Of a stretch of DNA of 64,000 nt, positions 10,207 to 22,600 are shown piece by piece. Origin of the DNA: Whalleya microplaca (taxonomy: Eukaryota; Ascomycota; Sordariomycetes; Xylariales; Xylariaceae); assembly GCA_022497155.1 (NCBI GenBank), contig MU385715.1, forward strand, positions 496,001 to 560,000. Direction: 5' to 3'. Below the pieces are notes generated by a model. The model worked only from the letters and a program-made list of their open reading frames with translations, was not told where the DNA came from and did not search any database. Made by a program: the position numbers and the translations under genes. Each line of letters opens with the position of its first letter. The stretch's first letter is position 1.

Positions 10207-12676
10207 ATGTCTACCCCTCCTATAGGCATAACTCGTCGCCATGAGTCGCCATCAATTGCTGGCGAATCTGAGATAGAGGCGAAACGCAGAAAGATCCGCA
10301 AGGGCACGCGTAGCTGTTGGGATTGCAAACGGCGGAAAGTAAGATGCGTTTTCGCTTCAGCGTCGGATGCGGTCTGCATTGAATGTCAGAAACGAGGAGC
10401 CAACTGCGTCAGCCAAGAGTATCCCGAGGAATTGATCAATCTCTCAGGTGATACGGGTCCTCAAATGATCGATCGCATGGTGCGCATCGAGGGTTTGATT
10501 GAGCAACTACTCAAGACAGTCAACCAAACAGCCAGCGCACAGCTAGCTGCGAGTGACAAGGAGCCCTCTCTTCCCACGGTTCTCCCGCCGTACCCAAATG
10601 AGGCAAACCCTTCTCGGTCTCTTACGCTGTATCAGCCATCACCGGTATGAACAGAGATGACCCCTGCTCAACTCGGGCGCTGACATCGCAGCCTAGGAGG
10701 AACTCAATCTTGAGAGCGATCACCTCGATGGTTATGCATTTCGTAACCCCGATTCCCAGATAGCCGCCAGGCTGGGGAACATCGATGCAGCTAAACACGA
10801 GAAACTCTCGCAGGTTTTGCATGCGGCCTTACCACCTAGAGAGGATGTTGAGGTCCTGTGGAAGGCTGGCGCTCATGTCTCCATCTATTTTCACCAAGTC
10901 ATGACCACGCCTTACGCCGAGCTCGAAGGGAATGGTCTCCATTCCCCAAGTACATTACTTGACATACCCGGCCCAAATACCCATCCAGTACTTTTGGCAA
11001 AACACATGTTCCTTATAGCTACGGTTCTGCAGTATCTTGACCCAGAATCTCATGAACAGATCAAAGAATTGTCTGAAAACCCTCGCGTGATGATGAAGAG
11101 ACTCGCAGACACAGCTGCCAGTTTGGTTACAACTAATGATGAGTTGCTGGGTACTGTTGAGGGCCTGGAGTGTATCATGATGGAGGGGATATACCAGGCG
11201 AACTGTGGTAACTTGCGACGAGCTTGGATATCATTCCGGCGAGCGCTGGTTATCGGGCAGCTAATGGGCATCTACCGTGCGACGCGTCACCCTTTGAAGG
11301 CCATTGACCCAAACACTAAGTTCAACCCACAGTTCTTCTGGCACCGCATTGTATACACAGATCGTTTCCACTGTCTGATGCTGGGGCTCCCACAAGGCTC
11401 CCCAGATCGGAGCATGGCATCCGATGCGGCGCTGGCGAACGATACGCCAATGGGTCGGTTGGAACGTGTTCATTGCGCTATTGCCTCGCGTATCTTAGAA
11501 CGAAACGACTCGGACCCCGGATCGTACGACTTCGCAACGACACAGGAGATCGATAAGGAACTGCAGCAAGCTGCTAAAATCATGCCGAGCAGATGGTGGC
11601 TGGCACCAAACCTCCCGGCGACTGCTACACTAGCTGGTCAAGATGACAAGTCTGTGTTCTGGGAGATGCTGCGGCTCGTCAACCAGCTTTATCACTACAA
11701 TTTGCTCAATCAGCTTCACCTGCCATTCATGCTCGGCTTCAACTCGGCTGAGAGTAGTAGGCAAGGCTATTCTCAGATGACATGTGTAAACGCCTCCCGT
11801 GAGGTGCTCACGCGGTTCATTACGTTCCGTAGCTTCAACCGTGTTGCCTACTGTTGCCGCGCCGTTGACTTCTTCGCGCTTATGGCTGCATTGACACTGT
11901 TACTAGCCCATCTTGATAGTCATGGGCGGCGGCGACACTCCGGCCATGACAGCCACGCGAACAGCAGCGGCGGCGGCAGCAGTAGCAATCTGAACTTTCT
12001 TGCGCATCAACACCTAGGGGATCGCGCTATCTTAGAGCAGGCACTCGAGAACATGCAACAGGTCGCCCGCGTTAACAAAGACGCGTTGAGTGCTAAGAGC
12101 GCCAGCCTGCTGCGCCGCCTGCTCGCGATCGAAGCCGACGCTGCTGACGGGAAGGCGTACAGCACCCAGAGTATACGCATTTCGGACGCGCCACCGCAGC
12201 AGGTCCGAGACGAGACAAACGTGTTGCGGATCGGCATCCCGTATTTCGGGACCATCCGCATCGCGCGCGAGGGCGCCATCTCCAAGGAAACGCCACCCGA
12301 CCTCGGTGCCGGTGGCCCAGTCTACGCGTCCGAATTCGGCGCTGCTGGCGAGGGCGGCGCGCCGACGTTTGCCTCCGCGCAGCAATATGATGCGCCGGTG
12401 ACCATGCACAACCCTCCAGACTCCAATCTCGATGGCATTTCGGTACAGCAGCCGCAGTCCGAGGAGCCCTCGTCTGGCAGCATGGTCGAGCAGGCCGGAC
12501 GGCAGTTTCCTGGTGTAGTCAACCAGGTCTTCCAACGCCAGTACTTGTATCCTGGGTTGACAGCTAGCGCGGATGACTGGGCGTTCCAGGGCGTTGATAC
12601 GGCCTTCTTCGATCACCTGATGAGAGGCGCCATGGGCCAAGGCGGAGATTGGACTGGCTGGCAGGGCGGCTCGTGA
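10207..12676 (+). CDS. Zn(II)2Cys6 transcription factor with fungal_trans region
   Basis: Two exons, 10207-10644 and 10697-12676, joined by a 52-bp intron (GTATGA donor, CTAG acceptor), give 805 residues. The binuclear zinc cluster is C37-X2-C40-X6-C47-X9-C57-X2-C60-X6-C67, preceded by a basic stretch (KRRKIRKGTR) that can serve as a nuclear signal. Downstream lies the helical middle homology region typical of PF04082 regulators (for example GIYQANCGNLRRAWISFRRAL). The C-terminal 250 residues are low-complexity (His, Ser, Gly runs) with GC-rich codons. It runs tail to tail with the MFS gene 555 bp away and is a candidate cluster regulator; membership is inferred from position. An alternative acceptor at 10691 would break the frame, so the one at 10696 was chosen. 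Confidence 0.88.
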
Positions 12677-13230
12677 GCTACGATGAGTTCGTACTGCACC
12701 ATATGTTTATATATTACTTAAGGGCGGGCAATTTGATGCTGTGGATCCAGTGTAGCATGGGACGGATGTCGCCCTAATATTTTAGACAGGGTAGGGGATT
12801 GGCATGGCTAAACCCACGCTGATCCTACTGCATATTCATGGCTTAAGCTCAATACTTAGGTGCCTGAGAGCTTATAATACGATCACAGCTCATATTGCTC
12901 GCTCATAATAACAATCAATTGTCCTATTTGTATAGAGGGTTGCAAATTATATACCTATGTACTGTTCTCCCGGGTTTTGGCGCATCATGTAGTGAATTTG
13001 GCGGCCTACCTGAGAATATTTAGTCTTACTTTCGTCGCCGCCATGCTGTCGCAATGTTATATCTAGTATATGCCTGCTGCCAGCCTGATGATAGTGCTTA
13101 ACCGAACATATCGGCATTTATATCACATTCAGCGTAGCAGGAAAGAAACCGTGCACCATCAGAGGCACCTTTGAGACCAATATACAGTTGTCTCCTTATG
13201 TACAGCTCCTCTTTCCTCTTTCCCTTAAAC
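12677..13230. other. Intergenic between convergent genes
   Basis: This is 3' flanking sequence of the Zn2Cys6 and MFS genes. No gene or repeat was recognised. Confidence 0.6.
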
Positions 13231-15288
13231 TCAAGCTGCAGCTCCAGTGTCCTTAACCGCCTCTGGGCTGAGCCGCCGCCAGCTATTGAACAGACCAAAT
13301 ATGGACGAAAGACCAACCGCGCCCACAGCTATGGCGAATGCCACCCTCAAGCCAGTCATGTATGCTAGTAGGATTCCCGGAAGCTGCGTCGCATCGAAAA
13401 CAACGCGCAGCGTCGTCGCCCCCGTCGCCACCACCACACCCGGGTCGACGCCTGGCTCTGTAATGGGCAGTTGGCTGATGAGCTGGTTAACGAAGGCGGA
13501 TTGCGCTGCCGAGACAAAGAACGCGCCACCCAATGTCTGGAAAACTGGATTTTGGGACGAGGAATTGTTAGCCAGGTGTAACTATGTACTGGGACGGGCG
13601 GGACTGATATTAAGTCCAGGATGTGACCACTTACATAGAATGATAGCCGTCACCGCTGCCATGTCTTCTGGCTTCGCATTCGCTTGTGCCACGATGATAG
13701 GGGCCTGGAAACCGAAGCCATAGCCAACGCCGGCGACAATCTGATACCCGATCCACTTCCCTGTGCTGGTCCCAATATCCAGGGTGTATAGCAGCCCCGC
13801 GCCGACGGTGGCGATAGCGGCCGAAACTGCCATGATCGGGGTCGCAATGCCTGTCGACGAGATTATAGCACCCAACGAGAGAATGGATATACTGGTGGCT
13901 AGAATTAGTGGCAAATTGTATATGCCTGACAGAGTAGGGTTGACACCGTCGACACTCTGGAAGTAAATCGGTAGGTAATAAATGACGATATAGTACGAGC
14001 CGGCGAAAAAGAACGCATACAGACCGTTTACCCAAACGATGCGTTGCTTAATGAGCCACGGGATTATCATAGCCCGCTCACCTTGAAAAGCTTCCCAGCC
14101 AACAAACGCGATCGAAATAACGCCGAAACCGATTAACAACCCAATCACGTCGCTCGACCGCCATGGGTATGTTTGCCCGCCATGCTGTAAGGCTAAAAGG
14201 TACGAGATGACAGCGCCCATAACAAGAATCGTGCCAACAGGGTCCATTTGTAAAACCTTCTCTTTAAGAGAAGCTTTGGCTGGCTTGGCAACATTTGGCG
14301 TACTGAAAAATCCCAAGATGATTAGAAAGGATAGCCCGCCAATAGGTAGGTTGATATAGAAGCACCAGCGCCAGGAGACTCTGTCGGCAAATGCGCCACC
14401 CATCAAGGGGCCCACGACGGACGCGACGCCGTAGGATGCCCCGATGAGCCCTGTAAACATTGGTCGCTTCTTCGGTTCGGCAGCGAAGGCGATGATAGTG
14501 AATGCTCCTGTCCCAATGCCAGCGGCGCCGACACCAGCAATGGCACGACCAACGATTCTATACATCATAGTTAGTCGAATTCGGTGATATACATAGGCTC
14601 ATGAGCAGACGTACAGGGCAGTTGAATTAGGAGCGACGCCGCATACCAGGCTTCCCAGCTCGAAGATGAAGATCGAGAGCAGAAAAGAGAGCTTTAGCGG
14701 GAAGTACTTGTACGCTTTGCCCCAAGTCGATTGGAAGCCTCCTAACGTCATGAAATAGGCAGATCCATACCATGCTACCTGTTCGAGACCATGAAACTCG
14801 TCTGTGATCTTAGGGATCGCAGTTGCTATGATAGTCTTTGGCGGTTAGCTGGAAGTGCCCCCTATAAAAGCCTTAAGGTGATGTAGAACTAGTCTACTCA
14901 CATTATCGAGAGACACTAGAAATATGCCAAGAATCAGTGCTACTACGATAATTATGAGCCTGAAGCCTTTGGGATATTCATTCGTGTCTTGTGGTGGTGG
15001 TTCGTTGACGGGCACAGGGGTTTCATTGGAAGCAGTGCTGTGGTCTGGAGACCTTTTCTCCCTTTCCAATTCTAGCGGCATCGGAGTTTGGATGGTCTCT
15101 TCACTCAGAAAAGTTTGTGGCCTGTTGTTCTGCTTCTCATGTTCGAAACTTGCAATCGGCATATCTCCCGTGCCACGTGGTCTATCGATTGTCAATGTTC
15201 TGTTTGTCGACGATGCTGTGATTTGCGTATTGATATCTGGCGATCGTTCCAAGACGAGATGGGATCCAAAGAGTCTGGCGTGATTCAA
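13231..15288 (-). CDS. MFS exporter, 14-TM drug/toxin efflux type
   Basis: Four exons on the minus strand: 15288-14902, 14835-14615, 14557-13635 and 13544-13231, giving 614 residues. After a polar cytosolic N-terminus of about 110 residues come [30 protein letters not shown] helix 1, [10 protein letters not shown], the IVGRAIAG segment and the [25 protein letters not shown] motif, all hallmarks of DHA2-like fungal efflux pumps. Splice joins restore [20 protein letters not shown] and [12 protein letters not shown], each conserved in the family. It sits between a Zn2Cys6 regulator and the HR-PKS, so export of the polyketide (or self-protection) is the likely role. Its upstream region carries three CCGCC/GGCGG inverted repeats. 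Confidence 0.92.
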
Positions 15289-15804
15289 GACCTTGACATT
15301 GACAAATAAGGCACAAAGACGGACAGAATATCATGAGTAGAACTGGCAAGGTCAATGATCATATCATGTGATTTACGTCCTTGAATGGAATGCGACAGTA
15401 CCCCGGTACATAGAGGAATACCATTGATTTAAATAAAGCAAGAAGTTTATTTAGACATACAAAATGATAGGCGGTCGAGTGCGGCTTGTAACACAAAGGT
15501 CGAGGACGACTCCTTCTCAAGAAGATATCGTATTAGTCAGTGATGCGCCCAATGGCAACTGCTCATATTCTAGTATAATGAGTGCATATCAAATGTCCAA
15601 GTACCAACAGGTACGCATCCCAAATAGGTAGGCATCTTACATTGCAAACTTTGTTTATGTAGTAGTTGAGGACATGCGACCACCAAGTCAGACACAGGTA
15701 GTCACATAACACATACGAAGATAGCACCCCCTTAGAGCCAATTTGGAAAAATTTCGAACATCCGTAAGAGGGCGCTAGTACTAGCTAAACAAGTCAAGTC
15801 TCGA

Positions 15805-15818
15805 CCGCCGAGGGGCGG
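15805..15818. promoter_or_regulatory. CCGCC-N4-GGCGG inverted repeat upstream of MFS gene
   Basis: Five-base arms with a 4-bp spacer, about 520 bp upstream of the MFS start. Inverted CGG/CCG repeats are the classical binding form for Zn2Cys6 dimers; the binding itself is inferred. Confidence 0.45.
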
Positions 15819-15906
15819 CGTCCGAGATGTTGATTAGTGGTACCTCCGATGGTATGTATGTGTCTCGGTGATACACCTGATGGAGCTTCTGTGGCGTAAC
15901 TGCAGA

Positions 15907-15921
15907 CCGCCATACCGGCGG
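15907..15921. promoter_or_regulatory. CCGCC-N5-GGCGG inverted repeat upstream of MFS gene
   Basis: The second of three similar palindromes within 180 bp, with a spacer of 5 bp. It is probably a Zn2Cys6-factor site by analogy. Confidence 0.45.
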
Positions 15922-15966
15922 AAGAGATGAACGGTTTGTTAACCCCTGTACGACAGCCATGGCCTC

Positions 15967-15984
15967 TCCGCCGGCCTCGGCGGA
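15967..15984. promoter_or_regulatory. TCCGCC-N6-GGCGGA perfect palindrome upstream of MFS gene
   Basis: Six-base perfect arms with spacer GGCCTC. The identical arms and spacer length recur at 34950-34967 between the SDR and P450 genes, which makes this the best candidate for the cluster-specific operator. Confidence 0.6.
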
Positions 15985-16631
15985 ATGGGTGCCTTGGATT
16001 AATCAGATGGAATGTACCTACTTTGCAGTCTACCTAGGTAACCAAAGGAGCACTCATCGCATAGGCTCTTTGTGGACCATGTGCTGTAAACTACCCTAAT
16101 GGAGACAAAAGGGTACATACCTGTGGCTCTGGTAGCATACTCCGGCTTCGTTACATACAAGCAAAGTTCTTCGAGAGACTTCCATGCGTATTAACTACGC
16201 AGACTTGTGCTTAGGCAGGACATTCTATAGTGAATGATTTATGCCGGATAATTGCTATCCTGTAGGAATGAAATAAGAAAACTACTTATGTAGGTACGCT
16301 AGCAAGGCACGACTGTCCTGTACTTCCTGTGATATATCCCCGGAATAGAAGGCTGAATTGAGTCTAAGTTAAGACGTGATAGACTATGTATTCAAACCAC
16401 ATTTATCTACGGGATGACTATGGTCACCATGGTCCCTCCTAATAGTAGACATACTTACCCCGTGGTATATTCAATTAGCGAATAAACGTACCTCACCCAC
16501 ATAACCAATTAAGCTATAATCAATCCTGTCTTAGAAAATAAAAGTGTCTTTAAATAACTAAAGTTGACTGATTCGATAGGAATGCTAAGTTCCTAGCGAC
16601 GTGATTCCTCTTGCTTCCGCTCACTGGAATA

Positions 16632-19600
16632 TCACTTCTTTTCATCACTAGTCACTAGCTTGGCCACGATCTTCTCGCAGAATGCCCTTAACGATGTGGC
16701 ATTCATGATATCTAGCGTTGTTACTAGTGCGCCCAACTCACTCCTCACCCAATTGCGCACCTCAACTGCACTTAGTGAGTCAATGCCATACACAGAGAAT
16801 GGACGAGCAGGATCCATAGTTTCCGACAGCCGCAACATTCGTACGAGGCAGTTGTTAACTATGGCTACCATGGCCGCTAGCTTAGCTGCTGAATCTGTTG
16901 ATGGTACCTGCAGCATGAGCAACAGGGCCTGTACCTCGGCATTACCACTGCTACCGTTGCTCTTGATGACCTCTGTGTCGTCCTGGCTGGTGAACAGGGC
17001 AGAAAAACGGGCATCATGTCTGAGAAAGGAGTCGGCAGGTTGAGGAGTAATGAGCCCTGTCACCATTTGGGTTGGTGGGAGAGATTTCGCAGGAGTTTGA
17101 GGAGACTTTAGTTGCTGCTGAAGGATAGAAAAGTACAGGATCTTGCGCAGCAGACTATAATTGATGCCCTTGAATACACGAGAGTCAAAATGTTTAGCTG
17201 CGAAGCCGGCATTTTCTGCAATAAAGCCGGCGTCTTCGATTACCCCGAGGTTGACCGAACAGGCGGCTTGTCCCCGCTGGTTACGGAACTCAGCAAAAGA
17301 ATCGAGGAATACATTAGCAGCCGAGTAGTTGGCTTGGCCGCGGTTTCCTACAACTCCTGAGATGCTAGAGAGCATAGTGAAGAATTGGAGATCGAGTCCA
17401 AGTTTCTCTGCTGTGTTATGCAAGTTCCATGTCCCATTAACCTTGCATTGCATGGCTTCGTGATACTCCGTGATTGACATTGAATTGAAGGGGCGATCCT
17501 GTGGCACCAGTTAGCAGTTAGCTGGTGATGACTCCATTGTCGAGTACATCCTGTTCCAACGGCGAAAGAACATGATTAAACTTACTCGCAGTATCATTGC
17601 ACCTTGGATGATACCTGCTACAGGCACAGCTGTCTGCTTTAAAGCTTTCTCAACATCCACGGCCACATTGATATCAGCCGTGAGTAGGTCGATATGAGAT
17701 CCTAGAGCGTTGATCTGCTTCACGACATTTTGGGACTTGTCGTCTGTGTGTCCGCTACGTGAGATTACAGCCAGGTTCTTCGCGCCTGACTTAGCCAAGT
17801 AGATAGCGAGGGATCCGCAGAGACCTCGAAGACCGCCAACGACCAAGTAGCAGGCGTCATCATGGAAATGAATGACCTTTGGAGCTCGTCGAACCTTCAG
17901 GTAGTATCAGGTCAGCATACTTCGTATTATTCAACGCTTTATTAAGAATGCTTGAGTGCGCTAGAACCTACTGGCACCTGGATGTTCGTGTGTGGATCAT
18001 CACTTAACACGATTTTACCCATGTGGTTTCCTGCACGTATGAATCTCATGGCGGAGGGAAGGTCGGTCCACGAAAATCGGTGGATTGGGCTGATGGGCTT
18101 GATGTATTGACCATCGATAAGTTTGAATATCTGAGACATGAGTCTTGCGACAAGCACATTAGGGACTCTCTCTGGGGACATGTCGACACCCCTGAACGAA
18201 ATATTCCTGTCAAATGGCGCCATTGGTAGGCTGTTACGGTCCAGAATATCCTTTTTACCAATTTCCACCATGATACCTCCATCCGCGAGGATGCGGAATG
18301 ACTCGTTTAGCATGTCTCCCGCTAGAGAATTGAGCACTACATCGACGCCCTCGCCGTTTGTAGCGGTAAGTATTTGGCCAGCGAAGTCTGTGTTACGTGA
18401 ATAAAAGATACGATGATCGCTGAGGCCAAAGGTCGACTTAATGAACTCCCTCTTATCATCTGTACTGACAGTCGCAAATACCTATATGCATGGTAAGTGT
18501 ACCATATTTACCTTTCCACGAAACCAACTCACCTCAGCACCGGCATACTGAGCCAACTGGACAGCAGCAATGCCCACTCCACCCGCTGCGGAGTGGATAA
18601 GAATACGCTTGCCCTCGGTGAGGTTAGCCACGTCAAAGAGCGAATGTATACTTGTCAGGTAGGCGACACTGAGTGTTGCTGCCTCCTCGAACGACATGGA
18701 GTCTGGAATCCGGTGCACGCGACTAGGGGATACCTGCACTCGATTTGCAAAGGCACCCTTACTGAAGACAACCACGCGCTGACCAATATGTAAGTCGAAG
18801 CCCGACACCGCCACGCCCGGCGTAACCTTGGTAATCACACCAGCTGCTTCATGTCCGAGCGCCGTCTCATCTCCAGGTACGATGCCCATAGTTATGACAA
18901 CGTCCTTGTAGTTGAGCCCAGCGGCATAGATCTCCACCTCGAGCTCGCCGTCCTTTAGGGGAACTGGCTCGGGTGCTGCCTCGCTAAAGTTGATCGCGTC
19001 CATGCTACCTAACCGCTCACATTGAAGCCGAAGAAGCGTATCGCAGTCGTGCAGGCTGACGGTCTCGGTATTGCGAGCGCTAACCTCGCTACTCTGCAGC
19101 TGGTTAAGCTTTGGGTCAGGGAGTAGACGGCTGATATGTACGACGCCGGCGCGCTCGACGAACTCGTAATCCATTTGCCCCCGGTCGAGCTTGGTTGCGC
19201 AGAGTCTCTCAAGACATGAACTGATAGCAAGAGTGGTTGATTCCCCAGTTGACATCGCGACATCGAGAGACATGACCTCGAGTTGCTCCTCGGCGCGAAT
19301 AGTGCGAAGAAGTCCAGCAACACAAGCCATCGTTGGATCTGTGACGTTGAGATGCCCGCCCGCAGTAACCCAAAGAAGACGGCATCTCTGCTGTGTGATC
19401 GCCTTGAGGAGTTTCCATTGCTCGTTGTCTAAACGATCTATCACATTGATGAATAGCTCGTCTAGAACGACGACTACCGTCTCGCTTGAAATATCCTTCA
19501 GTGGATCAGAGGATGTTCTTACATCCCATCGTTTCTCAATTATGGCGTTTAGGATCCCACGCATTTTGGTTGACTGCTGGGTTGCCCTGTCAAGAAGGCT

Positions 19601-22600
19601 AACATGGGTGATTGTCGGGCGACTCGCTATTTCATCGCCTGCCTCGTTCTTCGCTGCATGGACCTGGCATATGCATATGTTTTTCCCTAGGAATGGCAGA
19701 GCTACCGCCCTACCGAGAGTACCTAACGTCTGTTCGTTAATACCAACTGCTATGATATGTCCTCCTTGTCGGACGGAAATCCTAAGGCCTTCCATAATTT
19801 TGCCTTGTTCAGCAGCCGTGTTGGCACCCTCCGCAGCCTTCATAATAGCGAGATCGAACTTGATACCTGAAACTACCGCTCCAGCTTTTGTAACATCTAA
19901 CAGGTGAAAATGCCCCATCCTACTTTGAGAGGATAGCTTTTCTTTGGCGCTAATTAGGGTCTTAGTTTCACGCAAAGCAAGATGATACTGTGAGCAGGCT
20001 GCCCGAATCAGGCCCTTGCCATTATCTTGAACCCAGAGGCTAGATGAATCCCCGGGGCTCAAGTTCAATTCCAAGGTCTTGAGACCTGGTTTATTGTGTA
20101 CAACTAGATCGATGACGTCCTGGACGGTCTTATGTCCGGACGTGAAGTACTGCTCCACTAAGGGACTCTCGGCGGTCATCAGCATGTCGATATCGGCGTC
20201 CCAAACAAGGTGGGAGAAAGAATGGCTAGGGCCTTCTTTCTCACTTGTCTCGATTTCTCCCGATGCCAAGCCCTTCATCTCGAAGAGCAGGGCGCCGCTC
20301 TTGGGGTTATACAATGAAACGTTAGTAGCATAATTGCGAGCAATATCTTTGTTTCCAGCACCTAGGAAAGTGGCCGATGAGAGTGTGATGCCTTCTGTAG
20401 GCAGCTCATGCCCACCAGTAACGAAGAGACTGTCAATGACCTTGGGAACGAGCACTGTGGTAACAGAAGAAGGATCGCTGCTAAAGAGAGATGGTGATCC
20501 TGTCTGAAGGCAAGCGTCCATAACAGCCGGGTGCATTGGGTACCTCGACTGAGCATGTGCAGAGGACGACGGAGGTTCGAGGTTTACAATGGACCGGGTA
20601 TTTCTCTTTCCAATAGTCATCTCAACCTTCAAGTGCTTCTGGAAGCAAGGGCCAAAGTTGTAACCTGCGTCAGCTAAAGCCTTATACCACACACTGGCCG
20701 GCGTTGGTAGGTCCAAGGGTGCGATAGTATCGATAGGCGCTGTCATTTCTTCGTAGTTAGTCTCAACACATATAGATCCAGTGCTATGGTCTGTGTAAAG
20801 CTCGTCCTGAACCGAGTACACCCTAAATCCGTACCAGGAGCGGGTAGATCCTCCTTGTAGCGGAGTGAGTACCAATGTGATTCTCTTCTCGAAGTTCTCC
20901 TCGAGCATCAATGCCCGATGAAACTTCACATCCCGTAGCTGATAGCGATACTTAGCGGGCTCCCGCTCTTTCCACTGTGTCATCATGGCGGTCTGGTTCA
21001 TGGCCTCCACCGCCATCGTGATATAGGCGGCAGCGGGGAGAACCACTTGAGTACCTAGCCTGTGGTCCCGTAGCCAGGGCGACTCGGCCAGCTTAAGCAC
21101 TTTCTTGAATACGGGAGATTGCCACGCCGTTCCAGGCATTTTAGAGCCAAGAAGGTCGTGGTTGATGAATTTCTTAAATCGCCAGTCCTTGCTGGCCTGC
21201 GTCTCGTGCCAGTAACTGGTTGAGTGGTTCCATGAATAATTAGGAAGATCGATAACAAGGCTAGGTGCTGGTTTCGAGCTTGATAGGCTCACTCGATTGA
21301 CTTTGGCTAGGTCGATGGTTCCTCCCGAAATAAATAGCTGGCCCGCCATGTTATACATGGGGAGTGTTGAATCCGGACCACGTTCCAAGGCTGACATATA
21401 TGGCGCGTCTGTTGCGGCCCCGACTGGTAGGCTTTTCTTAATTTGCATAATCGGGCCTGATAGGGCACTACTGGGACCCAGCTCAATGAGAAAGTCAGCG
21501 CCATCTTGGGTATCGCACAGGAGTTCAGATGCCGCTTGAGTAAATTTCACTGGAGACACCATGTTTTCCTTCCAGTAGGCGGCATCGGGGGTTTCAGTTG
21601 GTAACATCAGCTTCCCGGTGACGGAACTGAACATACGGACCCTGGAGGAGTCATTGGTGAACTTTCTGATCTGCTTGCACATATCATCACGTAGGAGCAT
21701 CTCGTGATACAATTGTCCAATATTCGCCATGTAGTCAGAGTGATACGCAAGATCGACAAAAAGCATGCGAGCAAAATGGCCTTCTCTCTGCAGACGACTG
21801 TAGAGCTTTTGCAACGCAGAGACAGTGCCCGACAAAGTGAGGCTAGATGGGCTGTTGTAGCAAGCAATATGAAGCTTGCCTTCCATCGGCTCGAGATACT
21901 TCTCAACCGTCTCGGGGCCGACCCCTACTGCGAGCATACCCACGGGCTCAGCAGGTGTGCCAACCTCCTTAGCAGCCTGGCCGCGGTAGAAGGCTGTCTT
22001 AATAGCACATGCCGGTGTGATCAAGCCGGCAGCTGCAGCTGCGGCGATCTCACCGGACGAGTGGCCGACGACGGCCTTTGGCCTAATTCCCCAATACCTC
22101 AACACCTCTAAAAGTGCAAGCTGCAAAGCTGTCACAAGAGGCTGCGAGAATTCAGGCTGGCGCAGTGCCTCGGTGGTTCGGGGTTCGGTTAGCTCTTTGA
22201 AAAGGGTCCATTTGGGGGCTTCAGGAAGTGCCTGCAAAACTGTATCAAGGTATTGAATAACACTTTTTGCCAATGGGAAGGTCTCCATGAGATCGAGTCC
22301 CATCTGTGACCACTGCGCACCTTGGCCCGTGAATACGAACCCAATTCTAGGAGGCGATGGTGCTAGTTTTCCCAAGATAAGCGTCTCTTCACCGACATTT
22401 ATCTTGCTCGAGCGCGAAATGGAAAATGCCCGGTAATAGTGTCTGCTCCTCCTCTCGGAGAGAGTGTATGCTAAGTCGCTAAGGTCAATGGACACGGTAG
22501 GGTTGAGCAGATGACCAGATAATGCCTTCACGTAGTTTTTGAGCGAAGTCTGATGATTAGCCGAAAACACCAACACAGTTGGTAGAGAGTTATTTCCTCC

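Noticed and set aside
10645..10691. 47-bp intron ending at GCAG in the first Zn2Cys6 gene
   Set aside because: It would put exon 2 out of frame; the CTAG acceptor at 10696 keeps a continuous protein.
12032..12640. Long minus-strand frames within the first Zn2Cys6 gene
   Set aside because: They are GC-rich shadows of the coding strand with no family resemblance.
19191..19907. 238-codon plus-strand frame inside the PKS
   Set aside because: Antisense shadow of the large PKS exon; composition is low in sense-like features and no motif is seen.
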